7,748 nucleotides of DNA from Candidatus Symbiothrix sp. (GTDB taxonomy: Bacteria > Bacteroidota > Bacteroidia > Bacteroidales > Azobacteroidaceae). Positions 1 to 7,073 of the stretch are shown piece after piece. Every line of letters starts with the position of its first letter. The first letter of the stretch is position 1. Location: contig JAISWY010000027.1 of NCBI GenBank assembly GCA_031270925.1, positions 1 through 7,748 on the forward strand, read 5' to 3'. Made by a program: the position numbers and the translations under genes. The notes beneath the pieces are model-generated. The model was not told the origin of the DNA. It made no database searches and was given only the letters and a program-made list of their open reading frames with translations.

Positions 1-1048
1 CTGTAAAATCGCCTTGCCGGGCGCTCGTTACTTCGCTCACTACACGCAACTGATTGTAAAAGAAGGTTTCTCGCAGATTGCCGATGTTGGCAATATCCTT
101 GCCGAGCGAATAGGCCAAATTCGGATTATCCAAATAAATTTTGGCGGGTTTGCTCAATGCGTTCATCTTTTTATCGCTGTCGCGCAACAAGCCCAACAGA
201 CGCGCTTTTTCCAACTGATTGATACTTTTCGGCAAGTTACTCCGCTGAATATCAACCAAATTGCCCAACTGAGCCATATTGGGAGTGAAAGGCGCCATTC
301 CTGCAATAACCGTGAGCAATCGTTTGAGCTTCTGCACGGAAACATACTCGATTTTTTCCACCGCAGGCAAATCGGTTTCAAGCACCGCGCTCACGGTATT
401 CAACAACCGGCGACTGTAATTGTGCAAGCCTTCCTTATAATAAGGAAAATAGCCGTTCTGCAAATATTGCCTGAAAAGCGGAATAATTTTGATGCCCCGC
501 GTAACTTCTGTTGCAATTTCCTGATGTTTTTTCAATAAATCATCGAATGAAACGGCAGGAAAATTCACAATGCCTTCAAATGCCAAAAATTCCCGAAACG
601 ATAAGCCAAACAACTCATAATCAACGGCTCGACGACTTAAATCGGCATTTCCCTTGTAAATATTCAGGATAGACGAGCCGGAAAAGGCTACGTGCAATTC
701 GGGATACGAATCATAAATATTTTTCAATTCTTGCGCCCAACTATCGTAAGGATATTTGTGTACTTCGTCGATAAAAAGATAGCTTACTCCTTCCTGCCAC
801 AGTTTGCGCGCCACTTCCACCAAGCGGTTATTAGAAAAATATAAATCGTCCAAACTCATGTAAAAAGCTTGGCTCGGATTAAGATTTTGCTTGATATACT
901 GCAACATAAGCGTTGTTTTTCCCGTACCTCTCGCACCGACAATTGCATAAAGCCGGTCGTTCCAATACACATTGGGCATCAGGTAACGCACAAAATTATT
1001 GTCGGTGCGCTCCAGCCTGTTTTTATATGTTTCTATCAATGCTTCCAT
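1..1048 (-). CDS. AAA+/P-loop ATPase with DUF4143-type C-terminus (C-terminal end outside window)
   Basis: Reading the minus strand from the ATG at 1048-1046 gives 349 codons open to the left edge. Visible motifs are a Walker A GARGTGKTT (residues 38-46), a Walker B LFIDE (91-95) followed by VHKYP, a sensor-like FSGSS (122-126), and the signature RRAVDYELFGLSFREFL (139-155). A winged-helix-like region lies at about 250-290. ETFFYNQL (327-334) marks the start of the DUF4143 nuclease-like domain, which is cut by the window edge. From the family's usual size of nearly 400 residues, I expect about 40-50 residues to be missing. This architecture is known as a lineage-expanded family in Bacteroidota; its cellular role is not settled (antitoxin-like or DNA-linked roles have been suggested). 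The start follows a good promoter by about 15 nt and matches the family N-terminus. It is divergent from the outer-membrane gene and probably functionally unrelated to the haem genes. Confidence 0.92.
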   Translation of the reverse strand, partial: MEALIETYKNRLERTDNNFVRYLMPNVYWNDRLYAIVGARGTGKTTLMLQYIKQNLNPSQAFYMSLDDLYFSNNRLVEVARKLWQEGVSYLFIDEVHKYPYDSWAQELKNIYDSYPELHVAFSGSSILNIYKGNADLSRRAVDYELFGLSFREFLAFEGIVNFPAVSFDDLLKKHQEIATEVTRGIKIIPLFRQYLQNGYFPYYKEGLHNYSRRLLNTVSAVLETDLPAVEKIEYVSVQKLKRLLTVIAGMAPFTPNMAQLGNLVDIQRSNLPKSINQLEKARLLGLLRDSDKKMNALSKPAKIYLDNPNLAYSLGKDIANIGNLRETFFYNQLRVVSEVTSARQGDFT

Positions 1049-1067
1049 AAATCGTATATTTGAATGT

Positions 1068-1099
1068 GCAAAGATACGAATAAAATGTATATTACAAAA
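1068..1099 (-). promoter_or_regulatory. Bacteroidota-type promoter of the ATPase gene
   Basis: On the minus strand TATCTTTGC (1076-1068) matches the TAnnTTTG -7 consensus exactly. A TTTTG (1099-1095) sits 18 bp upstream, as a -33 element. The predicted transcript would start near 1063, giving a leader of about 15 nt before the ATG at 1048. Confidence 0.7.
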
Positions 1100-1111
1100 T
1101 AATTTTTGCCG

Positions 1112-1198
1112 CAAAAATGTATTTTCAAATATACACATTGCGCAATCGTCTGAAATTCAACAAAATACAACAAGTGTATTTTTGAATATACATTTTTG
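1112..1198. repeat. Pair of inverted 25-bp repeats, each a TGTAT-N8-ATACA dyad
   Basis: Positions 1174-1198 match the reverse complement of 1112-1136 at 23 of 25 bases. Each copy contains the dyad TGTAT-N8-ATACA (arms 1118-1122/1131-1135 and 1175-1179/1188-1192), with centres 57 bp apart. Weaker relatives occur nearby: GTATATTTGAA at about 1054-1064, just downstream of the ATPase -7 element, and an ATATACATTTTA-like stretch on the minus strand at about 1081-1092. The layout suggests operators for a dimeric regulator between two divergent genes, although AT-rich sequence makes chance similarity easier. Confidence 0.6.
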
Positions 1199-1268
1199 TT
1201 TATAATCGAATATTGCAAAATACAATAAAAAATAGTATTCAAAATTCCCATTTATAATACAATTATCG

Positions 1269-1277
1269 TATTTTTGC
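1269..1277 (+). promoter_or_regulatory. Bacteroidota -7 promoter element of the outer-membrane protein gene
   Basis: TATTTTTGC matches TAnnTTTG and lies 9 bp before the ATG at 1287. No convincing TTTG -33 element is seen 19-21 bp upstream. If it is used, the transcript starts about 5 nt before the start codon, making the message nearly leaderless. Confidence 0.5.
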
Positions 1278-1286
1278 AGAAGTATT

Positions 1287-3113
1287 ATGAAACGATTTTT
1301 CGGCATAATGTTGTGTTTAGGTGCGGTTACAGCCATATATGGACAGACGGCAAGTGATTCTGCGTCCCTGCGTGAGCGTTTTATCCGGTCGAACGAATTT
1401 TTCGACGGGCTACAGGAGCGTTTGCGAAAATCAAAATTGACCGATTTTATTATCAATTCTATCGTAATCAACAACGATTGGAAAGGCGAAAACGCACGTC
1501 GGGTCGCCAAGCAACTGACGGACGAAACACTTTATTTCTCCGAATTTGAAGGCAAGGAAATCGCGACCGTCAATGTGCTGACGAAAAATGTGTACAACGA
1601 CACCTTGCATTCGTTTTTTCCGCGCATGGTAAACGCCATGCATATTACCACGCGCGAAAAGACCATCCGTCAAAACCTGCTTTTCAAGGCAGGCGAAATG
1701 GTGGATGCCGCAACCATGATTCGTAACGAAGAATTGTTGCGACGACTCGGTTCTTTTGCCGACGCCTACATCATTGTCGCTCCAAACCCGAACGACAGTA
1801 GCGCGGTGGATGTGTTTGTTCATACCCGCGACCGATGGAACATTAATTTCGAATTAGAGAAAAAAAGCGACGAAGAATTTAACCTGTCGCTCTACGACCG
1901 CAATTTTCTTGGTGAAGGGCATTACCTGAGCATCGGTTCAAATATCCGGATTGAAAATCCCGAAAAGCCAAATCCGCATACATCCGGTTTTAGTGTGGAT
2001 TATAACGTGCAGAATATGGGTGGTTCGTTTTTCAACGGCGATTTCCAAATCGATCGCAGTTACAATCACAATATGTATCTTCTGCAAGCGAAAAAACCGT
2101 TTATTAAGTCTTCGGATTATGCAGTAAATACGATGTATCGTCGAAATGAAGGTTTCGAACATCAAGTTTTGACAGACACATCGTACAAAGTAAAACGGCA
2201 AATTTGGGATGTTTCGGCCGGCTTGTCGCAACAACTTCCGGCAAGGAAAAACAATATTTATCTGATGGCGCGCGTTTTGGCAACGCAAATCCTCGACTAT
2301 GGCGGTGCGGTATCCGAAATGCTCAATCCTTATTACCAAAGCAGGATCGTCGCCTTGGCTTCGGCAGGGATTTACAGAGAAAGTTTTTATCGCGGCTCGC
2401 ACATTTACAGTTTCGGCGTAAGCGAAGACATACCTCACGGATACCGGTTTGAAATTACAGCCGGGCGCTCGTGGGACCGCTACCGCAAGCGTGATTACTT
2501 TGCCGCCGAATGGAATGGCGGGCTACGGCTCAAAATCGGTTATCTACGGCAATCGGTCGTTTACGGCTCGTATTTTCTCAATGATTTTGAGCCGCAACAA
2601 TCGACTTTGGCAGTGAAAACAGGCTTTTTTACGAATCTGTTTCCATTGGGAAAAGGATACATGCGCTATTTTATCAACACAAACTATTCGGCGGGTTTTA
2701 ACCGGATGGAAGGCGAGCGCGAGCGAATCACGTTTCGCGACCTCAACAGTTTGCGTATATTAAATTTGCCACTGCAATACAACGGATTAAGCCGCTTGAT
2801 CTGCCGCACAGAAGGCGTTTATTTTTCGCCGTTCTACTTTTACAATTTCCGGTTAGCCTTTTACGGCTTTTGCGATTTCGGTTGGTTGAACGACCGTTAC
2901 CATTTTTCGACCGATAATTTCCATACGACTTTGGGTATGGGTATTCGCATTTCCAACGATCGACTGATTTTCCGTTCGGTGCAATTCCAAATCGGCTATA
3001 TCGTGGTCAATCCTTCGCACAGCGTTTCGCAGTGGTTCGATGTGGGCAAAGACCAGCGAATACGCCCCGGCCGCTTGTTGCCGGATGAACCGAATGTGGT
3101 GTCGTTTTGGTAA
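1287..3113 (+). CDS. Omp85-like outer-membrane beta-barrel protein with one POTRA-like domain
   Basis: The 608-residue protein begins with a signal peptide (residues 1 to about 19, MKRFFGIMLCLGAVTAIYG, then Q20). Residues about 90-181 show a POTRA-like pattern: a strand (EIATVNVLT), two helices (including MIRNEELLRRLGSF, 144-157), and strands YIIVAP and AVDVFVHTRDRW. From about 185 to the end alternating polar and aromatic residues indicate a beta-barrel, opening with YDRNFLGEGHYLSIG (203-217). Late motifs DFGWLND (530-536) and LGMGIR (549-554) resemble the DxG and GxGLR strands of the Omp85 barrel, and the chain ends in FW, typical for outer-membrane insertion. A clear VRGY/RGF loop-6 motif is not seen. 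Such proteins insert or translocate polypeptides in the outer membrane; a substrate cannot be given. It is shorter than BamA and has one POTRA rather than five, so it is not the core assembly protein. Confidence 0.8.
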   Translation: MKRFFGIMLCLGAVTAIYGQTASDSASLRERFIRSNEFFDGLQERLRKSKLTDFIINSIVINNDWKGENARRVAKQLTDETLYFSEFEGKEIATVNVLTKNVYNDTLHSFFPRMVNAMHITTREKTIRQNLLFKAGEMVDAATMIRNEELLRRLGSFADAYIIVAPNPNDSSAVDVFVHTRDRWNINFELEKKSDEEFNLSLYDRNFLGEGHYLSIGSNIRIENPEKPNPHTSGFSVDYNVQNMGGSFFNGDFQIDRSYNHNMYLLQAKKPFIKSSDYAVNTMYRRNEGFEHQVLTDTSYKVKRQIWDVSAGLSQQLPARKNNIYLMARVLATQILDYGGAVSEMLNPYYQSRIVALASAGIYRESFYRGSHIYSFGVSEDIPHGYRFEITAGRSWDRYRKRDYFAAEWNGGLRLKIGYLRQSVVYGSYFLNDFEPQQSTLAVKTGFFTNLFPLGKGYMRYFINTNYSAGFNRMEGERERITFRDLNSLRILNLPLQYNGLSRLICRTEGVYFSPFYFYNFRLAFYGFCDFGWLNDRYHFSTDNFHTTLGMGIRISNDRLIFRSVQFQIGYIVVNPSHSVSQWFDVGKDQRIRPGRLLPDEPNVVSFW

Positions 3114-3148
3114 ATACGATTAGTTTATTACCTTCGAGGCACTCTTAT

Positions 3149-3194
3149 AACTATTAGGTAGTTCCCCTTATCAAAATCCCCATATTTTGGGATT
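3149..3194. other. Two small hairpins in the intergenic region before the receptor gene
   Basis: AACTA/TAGTT (3149-3153 and 3159-3163, 5-nt loop) and AATCCC/GGGATT (3175-3180 and 3189-3194, 8-nt loop) are perfect short inverted repeats. Neither is followed by a T tract, so they are poor intrinsic terminators. The right arm of the second overlaps the proposed -33 element of the receptor promoter, so it could instead be a regulator site. Confidence 0.3.
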
Positions 3195-3224
3195 GTACCG
3201 CTACGCCAAAAACCTGAACTTTGC
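3193..3224 (+). promoter_or_regulatory. Probable promoter of the haem-uptake operon
   Basis: GAACTTTGC (3216-3224) differs from TAnnTTTGC at one base, and TTG (3193-3195) lies 20 bp upstream, the usual spacing for Bacteroidota promoters. A start near 3229 would give a leader of about 22 nt, which contains an ATG-TAA start-stop pair at 3242-3247 just before the real ATG at 3251. I see no recognisable Fur box. Confidence 0.5.
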
Positions 3225-3250
3225 ACCGTCGAATTTTTAAAATGTAAACG

Positions 3251-5173
3251 ATGCAAAAACGCAATACAATACTTTCAATTATAATCTTTTGGGGCGGACT
3301 TTCGCTTTTTGCACAAGAACCCGTTACACTGGAAGAAGTGGTCGTTACCGGAACATTTACGCCGCGCACGCTGAAAAATACGCCGGTGCTGACGAAAATT
3401 ATTCCGGGCGACGTCATTCGCGAATCGGGTGCGACAACGCTGGTGGAAGCCTTGGAGAATTTCATTCCCGGCGTCAGCTTCATTCCCAATCAGGCCATGG
3501 GCGACAATATTCAGATACAGGGACTGGATAATAAATACATCCTGATACTGATTGACGGCGAACGTCTGGTTGGCGAGCGCACCGAAAAAGTCAACCTCAC
3601 GCGCCTTAATACCGCCGGCATCAAGCAGGTCGAAATCGTCAACGGCGCATCGTCGGTATTGTATGGGTCGAATGCCATCGGGTCGGTCATCAATATTATT
3701 ACGCGCGATGTGGAGAAATCGTTGCAAGGCGATCTTCACGGACGCTATTCCAAGTATATGGATGTAGTGGATGCGTCGTTGGGATTCAAAGTAAAATCGT
3801 TTTCTTCCAAAACTTCTTTTGCATTGAAAAATCAAAATACTTATACGGTTAAAGAAACTTCAACCCAAATAGACCCTTATGAAGATTTCAGCCTGTCGCA
3901 AATATTCAAATACAAAAAAGAAAAATGGAACGTCGAACTGAAAGGAAATTATTACAATCAGCAGAATTGGCTGACCGATAAAAACCAAAAAAGAGTGGAT
4001 GAAAATTACACGCTGGGAGGCAAGTTGAATTATGTCTTTGCTCCTCAAAATATATTGACATTGAGCGGACACAGCGATAATTACGACGGTCATTTGATTT
4101 TCAAATTAAAAAACGATTCGACGGGACGCGCCAATGGATCGCACTACAACACCTTCAAGTTAATTGACGCTTGGGATGTAACGGATAAAATACAAATACT
4201 AAGCGGAGCGGAAATGAATTTTGAAAAGACGTTCAGTTATAATCAGTTTGGCGTTAATCCCGACGAAAGAAACGCCTCTAATTGGAATTTATTTGCACAA
4301 GGCGAATGGAAAACGGGAATCGGATTGGAAGTACTGGCCGGCGCACGTTATACCCGTCATTCGCAATTCGGCAGTTATTTGTCGCCCAATCTTTCGTTGA
4401 TGTATCGCCTCAATCATTTCCGTTTTCGCGGAAATATCAGCAACGGCTATAAAATCCCGACATTGAAGGAGTTGTATATGGAATATCCGCATTGGATCGG
4501 AATCCCCCAGGAAGGCAGCCAACCGCCTTGGTGGATCATCGGAAATCCCGATTTGTCGCCCGAAAAATCGTGGTACAAAGCCGTTTCAGCGGAATATATA
4601 GTGGATGACGTCAATGCTTCGGTTACGTTTTACGATAATGCTATCAAGAACAAAATCAATACACTTTCGGTTTTCAACACAGCCGAAAACCGTTCGGAAA
4701 TGAGGTACGAAAATGTAGAAGATGCGCAGATTTCGGGTATCGACCTCTCCCTTCAATATTCCGTTCTAAAACATTTTCGTTTACGCGGCGGATACGCTTT
4801 TACTAACGCGATAGACAAAGCCACCAACCAACAATTGTCGAACAACAGCAAACATACGGCAACGATGAATTTACAATTCGTTCAAAAACATTTGCCGTTT
4901 TTGCCGTCTTCTACTCAATGGAACTACAACCTGTTGCTGTCGGGTAGAGTTATGTCGTCCCGCAAGGTTGATCCCGAAAACAACGGGCAGTTAAAGCCTA
5001 CCGGCAACTATTATATTAGCAATTTCGTATATACACAACATTTTCCCGTTTATAAGGACATAAAAGGCGATTTTCAATTCGGCATCAACAACTTGTTGGA
5101 TTACATCAATAAGGATTTTGCATCCTATAATCCCGGCAGAACATTTTTTACAAGTGTAAACATTCAATTTTAA
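3251..5173 (+). CDS. hmuR: HmuR-like TonB-dependent haem receptor
   Basis: This is a 640-residue outer-membrane receptor that should import haem with energy from TonB. A signal peptide ends at about A21, followed by a TonB-box-like TLEEVVVTG (26-34). The plug domain spans about 40-155, with IQIQGLDNKYILILIDGER (87-105) and VEIVNGASSVLYGSNAIGSVINIITR (127-152) as typical plug strands. The barrel fills the rest and ends NIQF with a terminal Phe. Haem-receptor signatures are present: YKIP (400-403) followed by TLKELYM, H414, and NPDL (432-435). In P. gingivalis HmuR the equivalents are YRAP (420-423), H434 and NPDL (442-445). The Tyr-to-His spacing is the same (14), but the His-to-NPDL stretch is 10 residues longer here and rich in Pro and Trp. 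Two HmuY-family genes directly downstream support haem over cobalamin or another ligand. There is no N-terminal carboxypeptidase-like domain, so it is not SusC-type. Confidence 0.85.
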   Translation: MQKRNTILSIIIFWGGLSLFAQEPVTLEEVVVTGTFTPRTLKNTPVLTKIIPGDVIRESGATTLVEALENFIPGVSFIPNQAMGDNIQIQGLDNKYILILIDGERLVGERTEKVNLTRLNTAGIKQVEIVNGASSVLYGSNAIGSVINIITRDVEKSLQGDLHGRYSKYMDVVDASLGFKVKSFSSKTSFALKNQNTYTVKETSTQIDPYEDFSLSQIFKYKKEKWNVELKGNYYNQQNWLTDKNQKRVDENYTLGGKLNYVFAPQNILTLSGHSDNYDGHLIFKLKNDSTGRANGSHYNTFKLIDAWDVTDKIQILSGAEMNFEKTFSYNQFGVNPDERNASNWNLFAQGEWKTGIGLEVLAGARYTRHSQFGSYLSPNLSLMYRLNHFRFRGNISNGYKIPTLKELYMEYPHWIGIPQEGSQPPWWIIGNPDLSPEKSWYKAVSAEYIVDDVNASVTFYDNAIKNKINTLSVFNTAENRSEMRYENVEDAQISGIDLSLQYSVLKHFRLRGGYAFTNAIDKATNQQLSNNSKHTATMNLQFVQKHLPFLPSSTQWNYNLLLSGRVMSSRKVDPENNGQLKPTGNYYISNFVYTQHFPVYKDIKGDFQFGINNLLDYINKDFASYNPGRTFFTSVNIQF

Positions 5174-5208
5174 ATAATGATTATCCGCAAATTTAAATAT
5201 AAAACGAT

Positions 5209-5892
5209 ATGAATACAAAAAAAACATTTCAATCAATCGCGTTCGCTCTGTTGAGCGCAGGATTTTTATCGTCGTGTGATAACAAAGACGATTTATTCAA
5301 AAAAACAGAACCCCAAGAAGGCTTGGCCATATTGGATTGCACAAGTTACACGCAATGGAATTTCTTTTCTTTTGCACAAGGGGAAATCATCGGAAGTTGC
5401 GATGCCGGCAATGAAGCAGACAGTGAAACATGGCGCATCCGCACCGATTGGGATTTGGCTTTTCATCGACAAGATGTGAAAACCAACAGCGGCAAATCCG
5501 GCACCGGAAAAGGTGGAATTTTGGAATACAATTTCAAAGGACAAGCCTTTGATTTCGATGCCGTAAAAACCGCACCGAAAGATGGATACCAAACGGATAT
5601 TCAAGACTCTATTATCTATGATATGAGCCAGATGATGCAGGGAAAAATTGGTTACGTTCATACAGGACTTGCCCAAGCAACCCAAAAATGGGCGGTTTTA
5701 ACGGATATGCAAAACAGCAAATGGGAATACGCCCAAAAAGTATTTGTTGTTCGCACCGCTGCCGGCAAATACGCTAAAATTTATCTTAAAGACTTCAAAA
5801 GCGACGCCGGAGTTTCGGGAACAATAACGATGCAATATGTTTATCAAGCCGATGGAACGGACAATTTGGATATAGAACAAAAAAACAAATGA
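5209..5892 (+). CDS. hmuY: HmuY-family haem-binding surface lipoprotein
   Basis: The 227-residue protein starts 35 bp after the receptor gene. It has a lipoprotein signal peptide with lipobox LSSC (lipidated C23). The next residues, DNKDD (24-28), match the K-D/E-D/E surface-export signal of Bacteroidota lipoproteins, so it is probably displayed on the cell surface. HmuY-family motifs follow in order: YTQWNFFSFAQGEIIG (47-62), TDWDLAFHRQDVKTNSG (79-95), PKDGYQTD (123-130), and KVFVVRTAAGKYAKIYLKDF (177-196), then a final strand GTITMQYVY. P. gingivalis HmuY binds haem through H134 and H166. Aligned by eye, those positions fall in YDMSQMMQG (137-145) and LTDMQ (164-168), making M143 (or M139/M142) and M167 candidate ligands. 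H151 is another candidate. Extra cysteines C44 and C64 may form a disulfide. The family call is firm; the ligands are inferred. Confidence 0.88.
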   Translation: MNTKKTFQSIAFALLSAGFLSSCDNKDDLFKKTEPQEGLAILDCTSYTQWNFFSFAQGEIIGSCDAGNEADSETWRIRTDWDLAFHRQDVKTNSGKSGTGKGGILEYNFKGQAFDFDAVKTAPKDGYQTDIQDSIIYDMSQMMQGKIGYVHTGLAQATQKWAVLTDMQNSKWEYAQKVFVVRTAAGKYAKIYLKDFKSDAGVSGTITMQYVYQADGTDNLDIEQKNK

Positions 5893-5920
5893 ATTATAAA
5901 TCAATTTTAATTTTTTTATT

Positions 5921-6901
5921 ATGAACATCAAAAAATTTACTTTTGTATTATTGAGCACGTTCTCAATCATGAATGTTAGCGTTAAGGCTAACGAGTTTAT
6001 TTACAATGATTTGTACGCCGGTCTGGGTGCAGGTACGGAATTACCTGATTTCGCTCGATGGCATTATTTTGTGTTTGATGAAACCGATGGTGTTATCGTC
6101 GAAGGAACAAGCGACTTTGAGCTTGAAAATATCAATCCGGGCAGCAAAATCGGCACAGAAAAAATCAACACCGATTGGCAGGCGCGTACCGATTGGGATT
6201 TCGCTTTCCATGCCTACGACATTCGTACTAATAGCGGATTAGCAGGAAACGGCAATGCAGGCGCCATTTTCATCGCCGACGCAGTTTCTGCCGGCGAAAC
6301 ATCTTTGAGCGACGTCTATGCCGCTTTGACAGAAGCTCCGGATACAACCTACAACGCAGATGCCATTGCGACAGGTGTTTTTTACCAAAGTTTAGCTGCT
6401 ATGCCTCCTACGCGAGCTACATCGCTTTCGGTTTGTGCGGCTACACGTCAGGCAGCAGAAAATGCAACAGGTGCATCCGCAGACTTTTCTTCTTTGTCAA
6501 TGCAGGAAGGAGCAACAGAAAATCCGATGATTATTGTACTGAAAACTACATCGGGAAAATATGTTAAAATCTATTGGAAACAATTTATCAATGCGGAAAG
6601 CAAGCCGGGATTTTTGAAATTCGATTATGAATTTATTCCTCTTGCGGGAACGAGTGGTATTTCCGATGCGGAAACATCGAAAGTGGCAATATATCAAAAT
6701 TCTGCTTCCGGTGTATTGCAGATAAATTTGTCTGAAAATGCGGATATTGCTGTTTATAATCTTATCGGTTCGTGTGTAGAACAAGTAAATCAACAATCCG
6801 GTTTGGTTACCATTCCTGTTTCCGACTGGGTGAAAGGAACGTATATTGTGAGAGTCGCTTCCGGCAACGGAAATTATTTGCGGAAAGTGGTTGTAAGATA
6901 A
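5921..6901 (+). CDS. HmuY-family protein with type IX secretion C-terminal sorting domain
   Basis: The 326-residue protein follows the lipoprotein gene by 28 bp. It has an ordinary signal peptide (cleavage near VKA-N24, no lipobox Cys). The HmuY-like domain spans about 43-240: FARWHYFVFDE (44-54), TDWDFAFHAYDIRTNSG (90-106), and VLKTTSGKYVKIYWKQF (206-222). It resembles the upstream lipoprotein in the same order, so the two are probably diverged tandem duplicates. Residues about 253-326 form a T9SS type A sorting domain: VAIYQNSASGVLQINL, then ADIAVYNLIGSCVEQV, then WVKGTYIVRV and a KVVVR end. The usual YPNP is changed to YQNS. T9SS substrates cross the outer membrane and the domain is normally removed, leaving the protein on the surface or released. 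M161 (LAAMPP) and M194 (LSMQEG) sit where HmuY has its haem ligands. An Ala-rich stretch between them (172-188) is longer than in the lipoprotein. The stop is doubled (TAATAA). Confidence 0.85.
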   Translation: MNIKKFTFVLLSTFSIMNVSVKANEFIYNDLYAGLGAGTELPDFARWHYFVFDETDGVIVEGTSDFELENINPGSKIGTEKINTDWQARTDWDFAFHAYDIRTNSGLAGNGNAGAIFIADAVSAGETSLSDVYAALTEAPDTTYNADAIATGVFYQSLAAMPPTRATSLSVCAATRQAAENATGASADFSSLSMQEGATENPMIIVLKTTSGKYVKIYWKQFINAESKPGFLKFDYEFIPLAGTSGISDAETSKVAIYQNSASGVLQINLSENADIAVYNLIGSCVEQVNQQSGLVTIPVSDWVKGTYIVRVASGNGNYLRKVVVR

Positions 6902-6906
6902 TAAAT

Positions 6907-6943
6907 TGCGAATGGTTCACACTTTTTGTGTGAGCCATTCGCA
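6907..6943 (+). terminator. Strong hairpin terminator of the haem operon
   Basis: A 16-bp stem (6907-6922 with 6928-6943) has a single G-U wobble pair and closes a TTTTT loop (6923-6927). It starts 6 bp after the stop codon. The downstream T tract is weak (CATTATTCATCC), but on the opposite strand the flank is also AT-rich, so it may act in both directions. Confidence 0.75.
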
Positions 6944-6970
6944 CATTATTCATCCTTATACGTATTTCAT

Positions 6971-7073
6971 GGGTGGCTTCAAAGGCAAGTTTCATCGCTA
7001 CCCTCCCACAACCATACGATACCTGCGTATCCCGCAACCCGGTCAGATCGGGCGTAAGCGTGCCATAACGCTT
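6971..7073. other. GC-rich, hairpin-rich noncoding block
   Basis: G+C is 57 of 100 bases over 6971-7070, well above the flank to the right. Inverted repeats occur in a row. GGGTGGC/GCTACCC (6971-6977 and 6997-7003) has one G-U pair. GATAC/GTATC (7018-7022 and 7027-7031) and CCCG/CGGG (about 7038-7052) follow. AAGCGT/ACGCTT (7056-7061 and 7068-7073) is followed by TTCT. The layout suits a small structured RNA, a leader or a dispersed intergenic repeat. A 36-codon plus-strand ORF (6969-7079) and minus-strand ORFs also cross it, but none has family features I recognise. Confidence 0.4.

Noticed and set aside
14..538. Plus-strand ORF of 174 codons
   Set aside because: It is antisense to the ATPase gene, whose reading frame has clear Walker motifs and family signatures.
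3175..3194. AATCCC/GGGATT hairpin as a terminator for the Omp85-like gene
   Set aside because: It has a short 6-bp stem with an 8-nt loop and no T tract. It could as well be a regulator site, since it overlaps the proposed -33 element.
3251..5173. Receptor as a BtuB-type cobalamin or SusC-type glycan transporter
   Set aside because: The YKIP/H414/NPDL signature and two adjacent HmuY-family genes favour haem. The SusC-type N-terminal domain and a SusD partner are absent.
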